From Asterias rubens (Eukaryota; Echinodermata; Asteroidea; Forcipulatida; Asteriidae): 64,000 nt of DNA. The stretch spans positions 2,170,001 through 2,234,000 of the forward strand of contig NC_047082.1 in the NCBI RefSeq assembly GCF_902459465.1. Reading direction: 5' to 3'. Under the pieces are notes generated by a model. The model saw nothing but the letters and a program-made list of their open reading frames with translations. It had not been told where the DNA came from and did no database searches. The stretch's first letter is position 1. Each line of letters opens with the position of its first letter. Positions 11,892 through 24,200 of this stretch are shown here, piece after piece. The position numbers and the translations under genes are program-made.

Positions 11892-12867
11892 GGAATGCCA
11901 GTCATCTCGCCCCCTGGAAAAGTCGCCCCCTGCAAAGTCGCCCCCCTACTAAAATCGCCCCCTAGCAAGCTCGCCCCCTCCGTGTACAAACTCGCCCCCT
12001 CACAATGTCGCCCCCTACAAAGTCGCCCCCCGACACTGTCGCCCCGGTCACTGTCGCCCCCGACACAGTCGCCCCTATGCATTTTTTGCTATTGTTTCAA
12101 TGATTTTCTAAGGGGATTTTTTATTGTTTTTATATTTGGAGTGGGTGTGAAACCGCGGTGAAGCACAACACCCGTTAGTATTGTCAATCAATTTCTGCGA
12201 GATAAACAAAATCGATAACATATTCTAATGCCCTTAACAATAGTTATTGGATAAATAATAATTAAACCTCCCTACAAACATTTTTTTTTCGCTTTTGTGG
12301 GGGGGGGGGTAATTAAAAGAAATGTAGCCCTTCTTATTATCCCATCATATGAAATCGGCCCTTGAATAAGTAACTTTGTATCTAAGGGTTGTTTACATCG
12401 TGCGCAATGATGCAAATGACCACCCAACAATAACAGGTCAGAACGGATACAGGAACACATATACAGTTGAAGCATTTCTTCAAATAAATATTCAGGACTT
12501 AATTAATGCCATGTACGAAACGACGACACCGCGCGCATCTGCCTATATTTCAACACACAGTCTGACAGACGCACATCTAGCTTGTAGCTTGCTGCTAGCT
12601 GTTGCCGAAACGCACATCTAGCTTGTAGCTAGCCATTGCCGAAGCCGCCGTTTTGGACACAGCATAATTATGTTCATAAACCAAGCGACTTCGTTAAGAG
12701 GCGACTGTGTCAGGGGGGCGACTGTGTCAGGGGGCGACACTGTAGGGGGCGACATTGTGAGGGGGCGAGTTTGTACACGGAGGGGGCGAGTTTGCTAGGG
12801 GGCGACTTTGTAGGGGGTGAATTTGCAGGGGGGGACTTTGCCGAGGGGCGAGATGACTGGTTTTCAT
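11892..12867. mobile_element. 976-bp foldback element with arms built of GTCGCCCCC units
   Basis: The left arm (about 11898-12080) is a run of roughly ten degenerate units of about 15 bp, each with a TCGCCCC core. The right arm (about 12695-12860) is its inverted counterpart (GGGGGCGACTTTGTA and so on). The unit variants, including a longer one with CCGTGTACAAA, appear in matching mirrored order, so the arms are one long inverted repeat. Outside are direct repeats ATTTAAAA (11884-11891, 12868-12875), consistent with an 8-bp target duplication, though low in complexity. The centre (12081-12694) shows no transposase. Frames in the arms are repeat artefacts. Confidence 0.75.
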
Positions 12868-12891
12868 ATTTAAAATAGGGTCCTACTACTT

Positions 12892-12960
12892 GCCGTTAAC
12901 TCGCCGTTAACTCGTCGTCAACTCACTTGCGCCGTCAACTCGCCGTCAACTCCTCCAATA
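12892..12960. repeat. Short tandem repeat of CGCCGTCAACTC type
   Basis: Five or six imperfect copies of a 12-mer-like unit (CGCCGTTAACTC/CGCCGTCAACTC) directly follow the foldback element ending at 12867. Confidence 0.7.
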
Positions 12961-14299
12961 TACATTCAAAGTCCCCAAAGAAGCATAGAACAGTAAAGTA
13001 TCAGCGCAAAGAGAATTCGAGTAAGTTTTAGGTCATTTTTCTGAACAAAAATTTAGTTTTTTTCTCATGAAAAAATTATTTCGAAGCAGCAAAACCGTTT
13101 GCCGCCATCTTGCTTTTCACATAGATTAGTCTTTGCCCAAGATGTCAATGATTGGTACTTTTTTTTTTTAACACAAAGTCAGCCATTTGATAATATAACA
13201 CCATCATTCATAAATAACTTAAATTTGAGTTTATACACTGGTATATATGCACATTCAAGATCGTCGATCTTAATACTTGATGGGTTATTTTCCCTGTGTC
13301 CCTAGATACCTCAGCTCAAATTAGCTCAGCGTCACTTCAAACGTATCAATACCTTACTTAGGTTTTCACTTAAGTCAAACACAACTATAGTGGTTCTTCC
13401 ATGAAAATAATAATGATTTAACTTACGGTTAATGATGGGGTTGTCTAACCTGTCTTTCTTGTTGCCAAAGTAAAAAAAATTGGTGAACAAATCTAACCCT
13501 CCACACTCAGCTAGCATAATATTAATCTGGCTGCAAAAATAGAATCTAGCATGCAGAAAATGTTCCCTTAATTTTATTGGTTTTAATAAACAGCTTGTAA
13601 CTTTATCTGTACAAATATTTTAGAGGCAGAGCAGCAGAACAATTGGCATGCACTCTCCACCACTGGAGACTCTACTGAATCCTTCCCACTATCCTTTCTC
13701 ATATACTTCACACACAATTCTGTGTACTCTCTATCATTTGAAACCCTGATCCTTTCATACAACTTACCCCCAGATTATGCAAATAAGCTGTAAGGTTAAA
13801 CTTGAGGTTCACTGCTCCTCATGTTGGGGTATCCCCTCTGGGTCAAAAGTGTGCATAATGAATAATTAATATTGACCCCAAACAACCATGGCCAATTTGG
13901 GTCCTGGCAGCAAGCCCTTCATGAATATTTACACAAAGTTAAATAGAACTTGAATAAATTTAGGCAGGATCTCTGAAGGAAAGGATGAATATTCATACAA
14001 CATCCAAGCATTTGCGTTTTTTTCTGTGACAATCATAAACATTTCTAAAAACCATAATATAGGGCCTACATAATAAATATATTTAATTAAATAATATTTT
14101 ATTTTTCATTAAATGGAACTACAATACAGCCTTTTCTTTTTCTAATTTATGGCTTCTGACCTAAGGAGTTTTTTTACAGGGAAATAACAACTTCAGGGTT
14201 TAGTCAGCAAAATAGCGTTTGGTTAGTTCTTTTTCCTTTCTAAATTCTAGTGCAGCCTTTGTTTACGATTGAAGATATTCACACTGCCAAACAAACCGT
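12961..14299. other. Intergenic DNA without a recognisable gene
   Basis: AT-rich, with no exon chain or clear repeat beyond short homopolymer runs. Confidence 0.4.
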
Positions 14300-14540
14300 G
14301 GCGAACCCCTTCTCATTGCGAAAAAGTTTGACTGGGGTCTTTTACATGCGTTGATAGTTTTTATAACGACACGGGACCTACAGCTTTACGTCCCATTCGA
14401 AGGACAACGCAATGGTCTTGCTTTACCTTCACAGTGTCACGACTGGGAATCAAACCAACAATCTGCTGATTAGATACACCAGAGGGCAGAGCTTGAGTTC
14501 GGTGCTCTTAACGGCTCGGTCACGATACCCCTATTTTATG
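14300..14540 (-). mobile_element. tRNA-derived SINE, reverse orientation
   Basis: Read on the minus strand it has a tRNA-like head with gene-internal promoter boxes, followed by CAAGACCATTGCGTTGTCCT and ACGTAAAGCTGTAGGTCCC. The same body occurs at 22417-22850 (plus) and 48560-48850 (minus). Confidence 0.7.
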
Positions 14541-14880
14541 TTTATTGCCGCCAATAAGCACAATTTCCTTTTTAAATATAATTAACAAATGAACCATAAT
14601 GGTGAATTAGAGAGAGCAACTTACTTTTGTTGCCTGATGCTTCAGCAAATTGCGTCCCAAATACTTGTTATACTGATGAAGAACGACAAATGTTGTCCCA
14701 AGAAGCATGCCGTCATATCCTGTGAAATGTTCAGAAAACAAAATTTTAGGATTGTACTACTTCTATTTTATAGGTTTCAATCACCCAAACAAAATAATAA
14801 TAACAATAATAATTTTTGTAAAGCCCATTTTCTCTGTTGGTAAAGACCCCATTGCATTGTAGAATTTCCCTGCAATACAC

Positions 14881-15082
14881 CAATCCATTAGGCTCCGCCC
14901 ACGCCGCACATGTGAGCAAGAACATGTGAGCTAGTTAACGTGAGCCTCTCCAATGCCATGTGCACAACTCTGCCATGCGCATAAAAGCATACGCGCACGC
15001 ATGTCAGACTTTATTGTGTCGGACTTTTGGTTGTGCAAGGTTGTGATTGGTCAATACTCAATGGGGCGGAGCTTAATGGATC
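14881..15082. mobile_element. MITE with inverted ends just upstream of the EF-hand/dynein-stalk-like gene
   Basis: The left end CAATCCATTAGGCTCCGCCC pairs with the right end GGGGCGGAGCTTAATGGATC. The element contains an ATTGGTCAAT (CCAAT-box-like) stretch and lies about 150 bp from the first coding exon, so it may sit in the promoter or leader of that gene. Confidence 0.65.
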
Positions 15083-15239
15083 GGTCGATTGTAAACTTCT
15101 CAAAATAAGCCTAGTCAAAGTACAACTGTAATTATCCTACCTCAGGCAGTAAAAAAGAACAGTAAGAGAATTTTAAAACGAGTTTAAATAAGTTGAATTT
15201 GAACTTAATTGTTCCACAGGTGAAACTTAATCAAGAAGC

Positions 15240-18200
15240 ATGACAGATCAACAAGTACTTGAGAGGAGAAAGATAGTGACTAATGCGCTGTTCAAACAGT
15301 ATGATACAGAAGGAGTTGGGGAGCTTACTCCAATTCAGCTGCAGAGTGTGCATGCAAACTTACGCCATGGGGGAATAAGTCTAGCGCAGGTAATTGACTC
15401 ATAACTGTCGGTATGACAGGCCTGGAATTACACACAGGCCTTGGAGGCCATGACCTCCGTTCCCCCTGGTCTTGGCCTTAGTGCCCCCTCAAACAAAAGT
15501 TTACTATTGACTTTAAGATATCCAATGGTAGTGTCCTTCGCAATATGAAAATGGCCTTGCCCTCTCAAAGATGAAATTCTAGGCCTGATATGAGCCTATT
15601 TAGTCAATAGTAGCAGGGTGTACAAAAACAGGGAAGAGTGAAATACTATGGGCTTGTTTAATTTTCCTTTAAGGAAAACCACCAAGCTAATCAAAAATAA
15701 GTTTTTCCTGCCTGTTGAAAGCCAAGCCAAGTGTTTGGTTTTTGTTCATGAAATTACCCACCAAATACCACTGTTGAAGTTGTTCAAATGTACAGCTGAT
15801 TAATCAGGAAGAATAAACACTTGGCATATTGCGGAGTTAAATGAGAACAAGTAATTGGACAAAAGGGGAAGAAAACAAAATTAACACCTGTTTTAGGAAC
15901 AATCTGTAATTTGTTTGGGAGGAAGATGGAAAATATAATGTTAGAAGTTAGAACAGGTGGACTTAGTGTCTTTAAATAAATTTTAAGTTTCCCAAAGCAT
16001 GTTGTTAATGTGCAACAAGATGTTTTCAAGCTTGAAGCGATGACACATAAAAGGTGAAAATAATCTGCACTTTAAAAAATGAAAGATTTGTGTACTAACT
16101 TTAACAATTTTCTTAGGCCAAAAAGATGCAGCCATCAAATCATCTGTGACAAAATGTTGGTTATTAAAAAAACACTAAATGTTATTGTATTGAAAAAAGG
16201 AAAACGCTAAGGTCAAGACAGTCTTCATTTTTTTTGTTCCCCAGATAAGAGCAGCTATGGACTATTGCTGCATTACTGATGTGTGTGAACCCAGTGAATT
16301 GTTTAGCATGCTGCAAGAGATGGATAGACGCTACTTCCTACTCAAGGATTTCCGCTGGGAGTTTTCAATCTTAGATCGGAATCAGCAAGACTTCATCACA
16401 GAAGATCAGGCCAGGTAAAACAAAACGTAATTAGAGGCTTCTAAAAGTTTTCACATTACTAAACTCGTAAGAGCTGTCCTCACTCTTAGAAAGACCCATG
16501 GTACCTCAAAACCCAAACAGTGGACTGCGGTTATTTTGGTACACACCTTAGCATTATGTTATCATTGAATTAGGGCCCCCTTCAGGGTGTCATGGCCATG
16601 TGGTTAAAAGCATTGAATTCAAGCTCTGGTGGCTAAGTCATCAGGATGTGAGTTCAAGTCCGGGTCTTGACACTTGTGTCCTTGAGCAAGACACTTACTG
16701 TAAATGCTTCTATTCACCCAGGGCTAAATTGGTACATGTGAGGGCAGAGATGGTTCTTGTGATTGGCAGCACAGGCTTTATACTCCCAAGGAAGCTGAGA
16801 TGGTTTAAGGAATAAAATAAATGGCCCAGTGATCAGGGGTAATAATGTACAAGTGCCATAAGCATTACTGACTGACAGATTTGAGTGCTATAAGAAGCAC
16901 TTTCGTTGGTCTATCTTGTGCGAGTACAACTGTGCTTTTAAATTGTTTTAAAGATGGCAGTTGGTTGATGACATCAATGTATGACATCAATGCTTGACAC
17001 TAAGCATGATGGGTGTTTTTCAGTGCAGTACACTCAGTAAATCCAAATGAAACAAGACTAACTGTTTGATTTACAAGAGTTTTTGGTCGGTTAAAATTAA
17101 TGACAAAGTGTTTTCATGCAGGTTTATGCTGGAAGCAGTCCACGGAAAACTATTCTCAAAGTACCGCTGGGAAAAATTTGTCAAAAGTCGCCTGGTACCC
17201 GGCAGTGGTGTGAGCTTCACAGAGATCGAGGTTGATCTTTGTAACATTCCTAGCCAAGAAGATTTAGCAAATACAGAGAACGAAGAAAGGAGGCAGAAAG
17301 AAGGTGAGCAAACACTTAAGTGTTTTGATTAAACAGCACCTTAATAATAATAAAAATAATAATAACAATAATAATGGCCATTTATAATGCGCCCATATTC
17401 ACCTTAATATGCTTATGGCGAAGTGACACATTAAAAGAAGGGAAAGCTTTAGTCCTCATAATGAGTCTTGAGGGAAGTTTTGAACAAAGCTAGTGATAAT
17501 GGTGATGGAGAAAGTTTAACATGATTCGGCAAGTCGTTCCATAATGAAGGGGCAGCAGAAGCAAACAATCTTTCCCCCTATGATGTTTTAACCAGCAACT
17601 TATGTTGTACTTAACACTGCTTATACCCATGGCAAATGAAAGTGCAGACCAATCAGAAAATGACAATGACCTTGGGTTTTTAAAAAATAATTCCAGGCCT
17701 GATGTTACTGTTTTTGTTGTGTACGGTTTAGAAAGGGCCAAACAAAATGAGAAGAAGAAACAGGCAGAGGACAAGGCTCGACGGGAAAGGCTTGCCAAGA
17801 TGGAGGCAGAGCGGCTTGCAAAAGAGGAAGAAGACAGAAAGAAGAAAGCCAAAAAGAAGGAAGACGAGGATCAATTGATGAAGGAGAGGGAGGAAGACCA
17901 ACGGAGGAAACAAGAAGAAGGTAAAAATCTCTGCAATTTATTTTTTGTAAAAATCAACGAAGAAGGCCTCGGTAGAGAAAATAAGATCATCTTCTACCTG
18001 GAACACTGATGGAGAGTGAAAATTTGTTGAGTCAATGTGCTGCGGGATATGGTGCAGAATTAATTGATTGATTGATTGATTAGTTAGTTCAATATTATAG
18101 GTGCATATTGTGTTTTTAAATTTTATCTCTTTTCATGAGGGACAGGCTCCGAGTCTTTGGGATTTAACTTGTGCTGTAGTGCAACATTACTTCAAAGGAA

Positions 18201-21200
18201 ATGGTCAAAACCTGTAAAATTTGACTAATAGATTATGTTCACAATGTATAACAAATTATTACACACTTTGTCCTTTTTTATTTTAAACCCTTTGTATTCC
18301 TTTTTTGTAAAAAAAATCCAGCACTGGGCAAGAAAGAAGCAGATGATCGGGAGAAAGAGGAGGAGAAACGACGGCGCCTCAAGCTTGAAGAGTTGGAGCG
18401 AGAGAGGCAGCGAGAACTGGAGATCATTGAGGTTCAGCAAGCCCTTGAGGCTCAGAAGGAGCTTGAGAGGAAGGCTAGAGAGCTTGAAGAACAGGAAAAG
18501 AAGGAACAGGAGATGGCTAAGAATGTGGAGGAAGAAGCTGAGGTAAGGTTTCTTCACTTAAGTTCTTCTCCAAGTCACTCCCTTCTTTGTCATTTGTTTC
18601 AATAACTCAAGATAGGTTTAATCCTAGCGTTTCGTGAAATCGGCTGCAGGGCCCGGTTTCTTGGCTCTGCTTACTGCCCAACTCCGCGCTTACATTCACC
18701 ATTCTCCGCTTACTGTGCAAGCACCGAATTTCTGTGCTAGTTGTGTAAGCGAAGAATGCCTAGTAGTGTGGAGTACGCGCGCACAAGTAACAATTCCCTG
18801 CTAGCGCATGATGGAATTTCCTGCTTCAGTAAGGAATTATTCTTTGCTAACGGTAAGCAGAGCCTGTTTAGCAGTCCCAACAAATCTTATACTTGTTTTA
18901 TAGCTTGCAGCTGCCAGGGAGATAGAGGCTGAGGAGGAGGCTAAGCGAGCCAAGGAGGCCATCAAGAATGCTACGGATGCAGCTTCTAAGAAGGCTGCAG
19001 AAGAGGCAGAGAAAACAGCCAAAGAGAAAGCAAAACGTAAGAAATGTATTTCCTTTATAATAGTTTTAATACAATACTACATGTAAGTTCTTTATCCCAC
19101 TCTTTGGGGAATATTACATTGCTCAGTATTTTGTCCTGCAAGGTATGTGGAGCTTTGTTTTAAAGTATGAGACCTATTCCTTCAAAGCACCAGCAAGGTG
19201 CTGTGTGGGCGCAATATGCTGCCGATCAGACCAGGAAGACCGGGTGAACCTCTTCTTTTTGCAATAAGTGCACTCCTGGGTTCTTTTAGGTACATTACAC
19301 AACACACTGGACCTACCGCTTTACACCATATCCGTATCTCCTAGAAAACCTTGAAAGTCTTTAAAGTTAAACGCATAACCTAAACAAAGCATGCATAGAT
19401 GTTTTCAAGATTCACAAAAAATTTGGAGGAAATTTTCATCAAAATTGATACTTGACATCTGAAATGAATTGACTCGCCTTACATTTGTTATGAAATGATT
19501 GCAGACAATTTTCAATCAAAAACATGACTGTATTTTTTAAGGGATTTATACTTGGATGTTCAGTTACTAATTTTTGATTTTTCTATTACAATATGTATTT
19601 ATATTTTTATGTTTTAGGTGAACGAAATGATCGTATCCGCAAGGATCTCAAAGTGGCAATAAAGAAGAAAGATCGAACCCTGCTCAACAAGTCTGTGTCA
19701 GAGTTCAAGAAGGCCAAGCTTGCTGACACAGAAGGTGACCTACACAAAGCAGAGAGAATACTGACACAGATGAAAGCAAAAGAAAGTAAGTTTAAAAATA
19801 ATAATAACAACTACTTTGTATATAACAGATTTTACAATAACCGTATCTATACGCTCAAGTTTTGTGCCCTGGTCATTGGGCCAATGACATTCATTTAATC
19901 TTTCTCAACTCCCTGGGGAGTATCCAGCCCGAGCTGCCGTGCCCTCAGAAGGCTTTTTCAAACACAATATCAACCTCTACCCTCGCAAGTGCTCATTTAT
20001 ACCCCTGGTTGGGAGAGAAGCAATTATTGTAAAGCATCTTGCTCAAGTTTGTTTACTTTTAGCATGTGTATGTTGCTTGAAAAACTGTGTCATGATTGCA
20101 GTATGATGGTTGAAAGAATTGTTCACTATCCCAGGCCTTCAATTTCATTTTTGGGAGGGCAAGGCCATTTCCATATACAAAGGGCACTTCCGCTGTACAA
20201 TTTGCGAGTTGATGGGACACTTTTGAAGGCCAAGACCAATGGGCAATGGAGGCAATTCCATGTAATTTCAGAACTGCTATCCAATGTCCATCTTTAACTT
20301 ATCTGGTTGAACCATTTTCTAACAATTTTTTGTTCCAAATCCCAATGCAGATCTCATCAAAGCCATGGAACTTCGCAACCTGGAAGAGCTTGAGAAAGCC
20401 ATCAACTTTGTCAAGAAGAACTCCATGGAGGCCCACATGCCCCAGGAGATGATACGAGCCAACAAGCTTCTCCTGAATCTCAAACGTCTCAAACGTCTTA
20501 AAGATGAGATTCTCAACCTGAAGCAGAGCACTGTGGCTGAGATTCGCAGCTACAACAAACCCCCAAGGGCTGTCCACATGGTCATGATTGGCACTTATTT
20601 GTTGCTAGGCAACAAGGAAAACACTCTGAAGGTAGCAAGAAGGCCATAGTTACACTAGAAGGAACTGTGGTGTAGGGTCAGAGGTCAAGGAACAAAGAAT
20701 TGTCAAAGAGGGTTGTCAAATGTAGTTACGACTAAAACCATTTTGGCGTCAATCATGAACTTAGGATTTTTTAGTCCTTGTATCAGATTCTGAACATTCA
20801 CTTCCCTTTGCACCCATTTTTCTTTGTTTTCTGCACATAGTTTTTCAATTCTAGACAAGAGTTCTTACTGTCATTCTGTGAAAGAGTATGAATATGTCTC
20901 GGATTATCAAAAACCATCTCCTGTCTTTGCACTTAGTTTTCCATTATTTGGCACTGTCATGTACGGTACTTCAAAATTATTTAATCTGTCTTGTTATTCC
21001 CTCTTTAGAAAAAAATATTTGTCAACCATTTCTTCTTTTCCTACATCTATATTTTTACTACGAGCAGATCTGCATTTCAAGAGAAATTTTTCTCATATTT
21101 ACTATTCTCCCTAACCAAACTTTTCTATTTTCTTCTCTGAATATTTTGAAGCATATTTCTTACTTTGGATATATATTATTTTGGTGGTTCATGGTTTTAT

Positions 21201-24200
21201 AAGGATACAGTAGTTTTCCATAGCAAATGTTTTTTTCTTGCTGCAAGATACATTTAGCTGGTCAAATTTTCATTATCATATCCCCTGTGACAATTCTTTA
21301 TTCCTTGGCCCAACAGTGGAATTGCATGTCGTACATTAACATTGTATCACAGTAGTGTTGAGTTGAGCATTAAGTTCAAAAACATTTTCCAAATACATGT
21401 ACCCCCAACCATTAACCATTAAGTTCATGTCAGACAATGTTTGACATTTTAGAGTCCACAAATTGTTCAGTGTCTTAAGCCCAGTTCATACTTCCTGTGA
21501 ATGCGAATGCGATACAAATTTTGACGTCACAGCTCCATTTTCACTCCAAATATTTTGCAGCAGTTGCCCTGTGGGCAAGACTTTCGAATTATTCATTGCG
21601 AACTTGTGATGTCAAAATTCGCAATCGCAGGAAGTATGAACCGGGCTTCAGTCATTTATTTACATGAGCAGAACTAATATGTAGCATGTGTCAATCAATA
21701 TGTAGCTGGTGCAAGGTGAGTTTAACTATCCATGATCAGTGACAGATTTGGTCGATCTTTCTATCCCTTGCCCAACCAATTACTTTTGCTGGTGTATGTT
21801 CTCTTTGTGCAAAACACATTAAAAAGGAAAAAATTTGTCTTGTTTATGTCTAGATGTTGAAACTTCAATTAAGAAACATGGCCCTTGTTATATGCTGTGC
21901 TTTAAATCTGTTACTGATCGTAAGACCATGTGTGGGTGTCATTGTCATTAGGTCAATATGCATTAAATTAAAGGAAAGATTATCAAAATGTTAAGAAAAG
22001 TCCTAAAAAACTTGATAAATTTCACCTTGATAACTCAAAATGTTAATAGTTTATTAGCTCATGAGGAATGATGAATTTCAGAAATTGATTTAGAAATCAG
22101 AGTTATCTGCAAACAAAACAAAAGAAAGTACACATTCTTTAAGACTGTCGACAGTGTTTTGAAGACGTTTTCTCCATAAATACTGAAAATCCTCTTTAAC
22201 TTAAATGCATAGCTTCTTTGTGAACTTGTTTGTGGGGCATTTTTACATTGGTCATTCCCATCTTCAAGTAGCTATACCAAGAGGACGCATCCCATATTCA
22301 TATGACATGCAGTCAAGTAAGTTAACAACAACTGAGGGCATAACACAAGATCCTTATATCCCAAGATGTTCTCCTGCTAAGATTCTTTGTTTGTTTTATA
22401 GTACTTTGAATTTGTTGGCGTGTCATGGCCTAGTGATTTAGAGCACCGGACTCGAGCTCTGGTGTTTCTAATCAGCAGAGTGTGGGTTCGAGTCCCATTC
22501 GTGACACCTGTGTCCTAAAGCAAGACACTAAACCATGATGCTTCGTCCTTCGGATGGGACATGAAGCTGTTGGTCTCATGTTTTGTGTAACGCAAGAAAA
22601 AGAACCCAGTGCACTTTTTAGAAAGAGAAGGGGTTCCCCCTGATGTCACTGGTTTTATTGGCTGCATATTGCACCACAGCACCTTGTACAACTTTAGTTG
22701 TTGTTATGTAAAAGCAGTAAAGGAGTAGGTCTCATAATTCCAAGGCATTCCCACGTATCTGCAGAAAAATACTGAATGTTGAAGCACCTTAAGCATCACT
22801 GAGTGACGGATATATAAGAAGCAACTATTATTATCATTATTATTTATAAACAAACAAAGACATTAGTATGAGACAGATCTTTTGAGTACAATTGTATGCA
22901 TCCTGTGTTATGTCATCTCTTGGATGCCTAGTTCTTGAATAAGTTCCAATTTTACTTGCCAAACTAATTCTCCACTTCAGGGTAAAATAAAACAGAACTA
23001 TGGTTTGTATGAATGACTTTATGTGAAAGGTAAGTATTTTTTTTCTTCACTTTTTAAGTTTTAAATCGAACGTAATTTAAATTTTCTCTAACAATTAATC
23101 CAATATTAACAACTTTAACAGTATGATAACAAATGTTTCCTGATTATGCAAATTATGTGTTTATGAAAAAGACAGCCTGATTCAGTGAGGCATGTCAACT
23201 ATAATTGTGGTGTCATTGAAAGCGGACCTACAAATGCACCATCTTTTCTTTGTTTGCCAAAAAAAAAAACTAAAAAGCTAACCCAAATAATTTGCCTTGT
23301 AATGTTTTTGTTCAGCATCAAAAACTCTAAAGTTTTTATAAGAAAAAGCAAGAAGTAGCTACCATGGAATTGTGGGTTTGTTCAGAGGAAGTATATATGT
23401 ATATTATTTAATTCAAAATTTTACAAACCTCCGTTCAGTGTTGGTTTTCGTGAAAGTAGCTGAAATAACAATTTTTATTTGTTTTCCAGTGAGCGATCAG
23501 AACAGAGATTTTAAAAGCAGAATCCAATTTAGTCCACCAAGGGCGAGCGGATCAACAAAATTATTCATGTTTATTAGATATGGGGTGATCATTGCTTGCT
23601 CAGAGTGCTGGGCAACATTTGTTAGTTCTGGGCAGGCCCACCCGGCACTGCCCGGCGTGGCTTCATGACATCTTTTTTTTTACAAAAATGTTTGTAAAAG
23701 TCTGCAACCATTTTTATAACTTAATCAATTTGTCCCTTCTTGTCAGGACTGGAAAGGAATGCAGGCTCTTGTTGGCAAAACAGGCAAGGAAGGACTGAAA
23801 CGGCACGTCTTACAGTGTGATCCCAGCAAGATTCCTTTATCAACAGCCAGACGAGCAAATGAACTCCTTAAAGAGTTTGATCTTGAGCAAGTCAGGGGTG
23901 TCAGTGCTGGTGCTGCAGTGTTTTTTGCTTGGGTAAGATAAACCCTTTAGTTTGCACAAGGGTAGTTCACTTGGGCTGTTATGTCTCTCTTTTAACATCA
24001 GTCTTGTCGTGGGTCTTGTTATCAATGGCGACTATGACAAGACCGATGTTAAAAGCCATAACAGCCCATTAAGGTGAGCTTGTACAAGGGGTGCTGTTTC
24101 ATGGGATGGGGGTGGGACGGTTATGTTTTCCCTGCAGGACTTAAGAACGAAGCTAGCTTGATCAAGGCCAAATGTTTCATAATTTTATATCCTACAAAAT

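Noticed and set aside
12636-12878. Gly/Asp-repeat frame and its mirror near 11876-12161
   Set aside because: Translation of the GTCGCCCCC unit arrays; frame shifts between units and no conserved start.
17490-17913. Minus-strand frames opposite exon 4 of the dynein-stalk-like gene
   Set aside because: Shadow of the Lys/Glu-rich coiled-coil codons (Phe/Leu/Ser-rich on the other strand).
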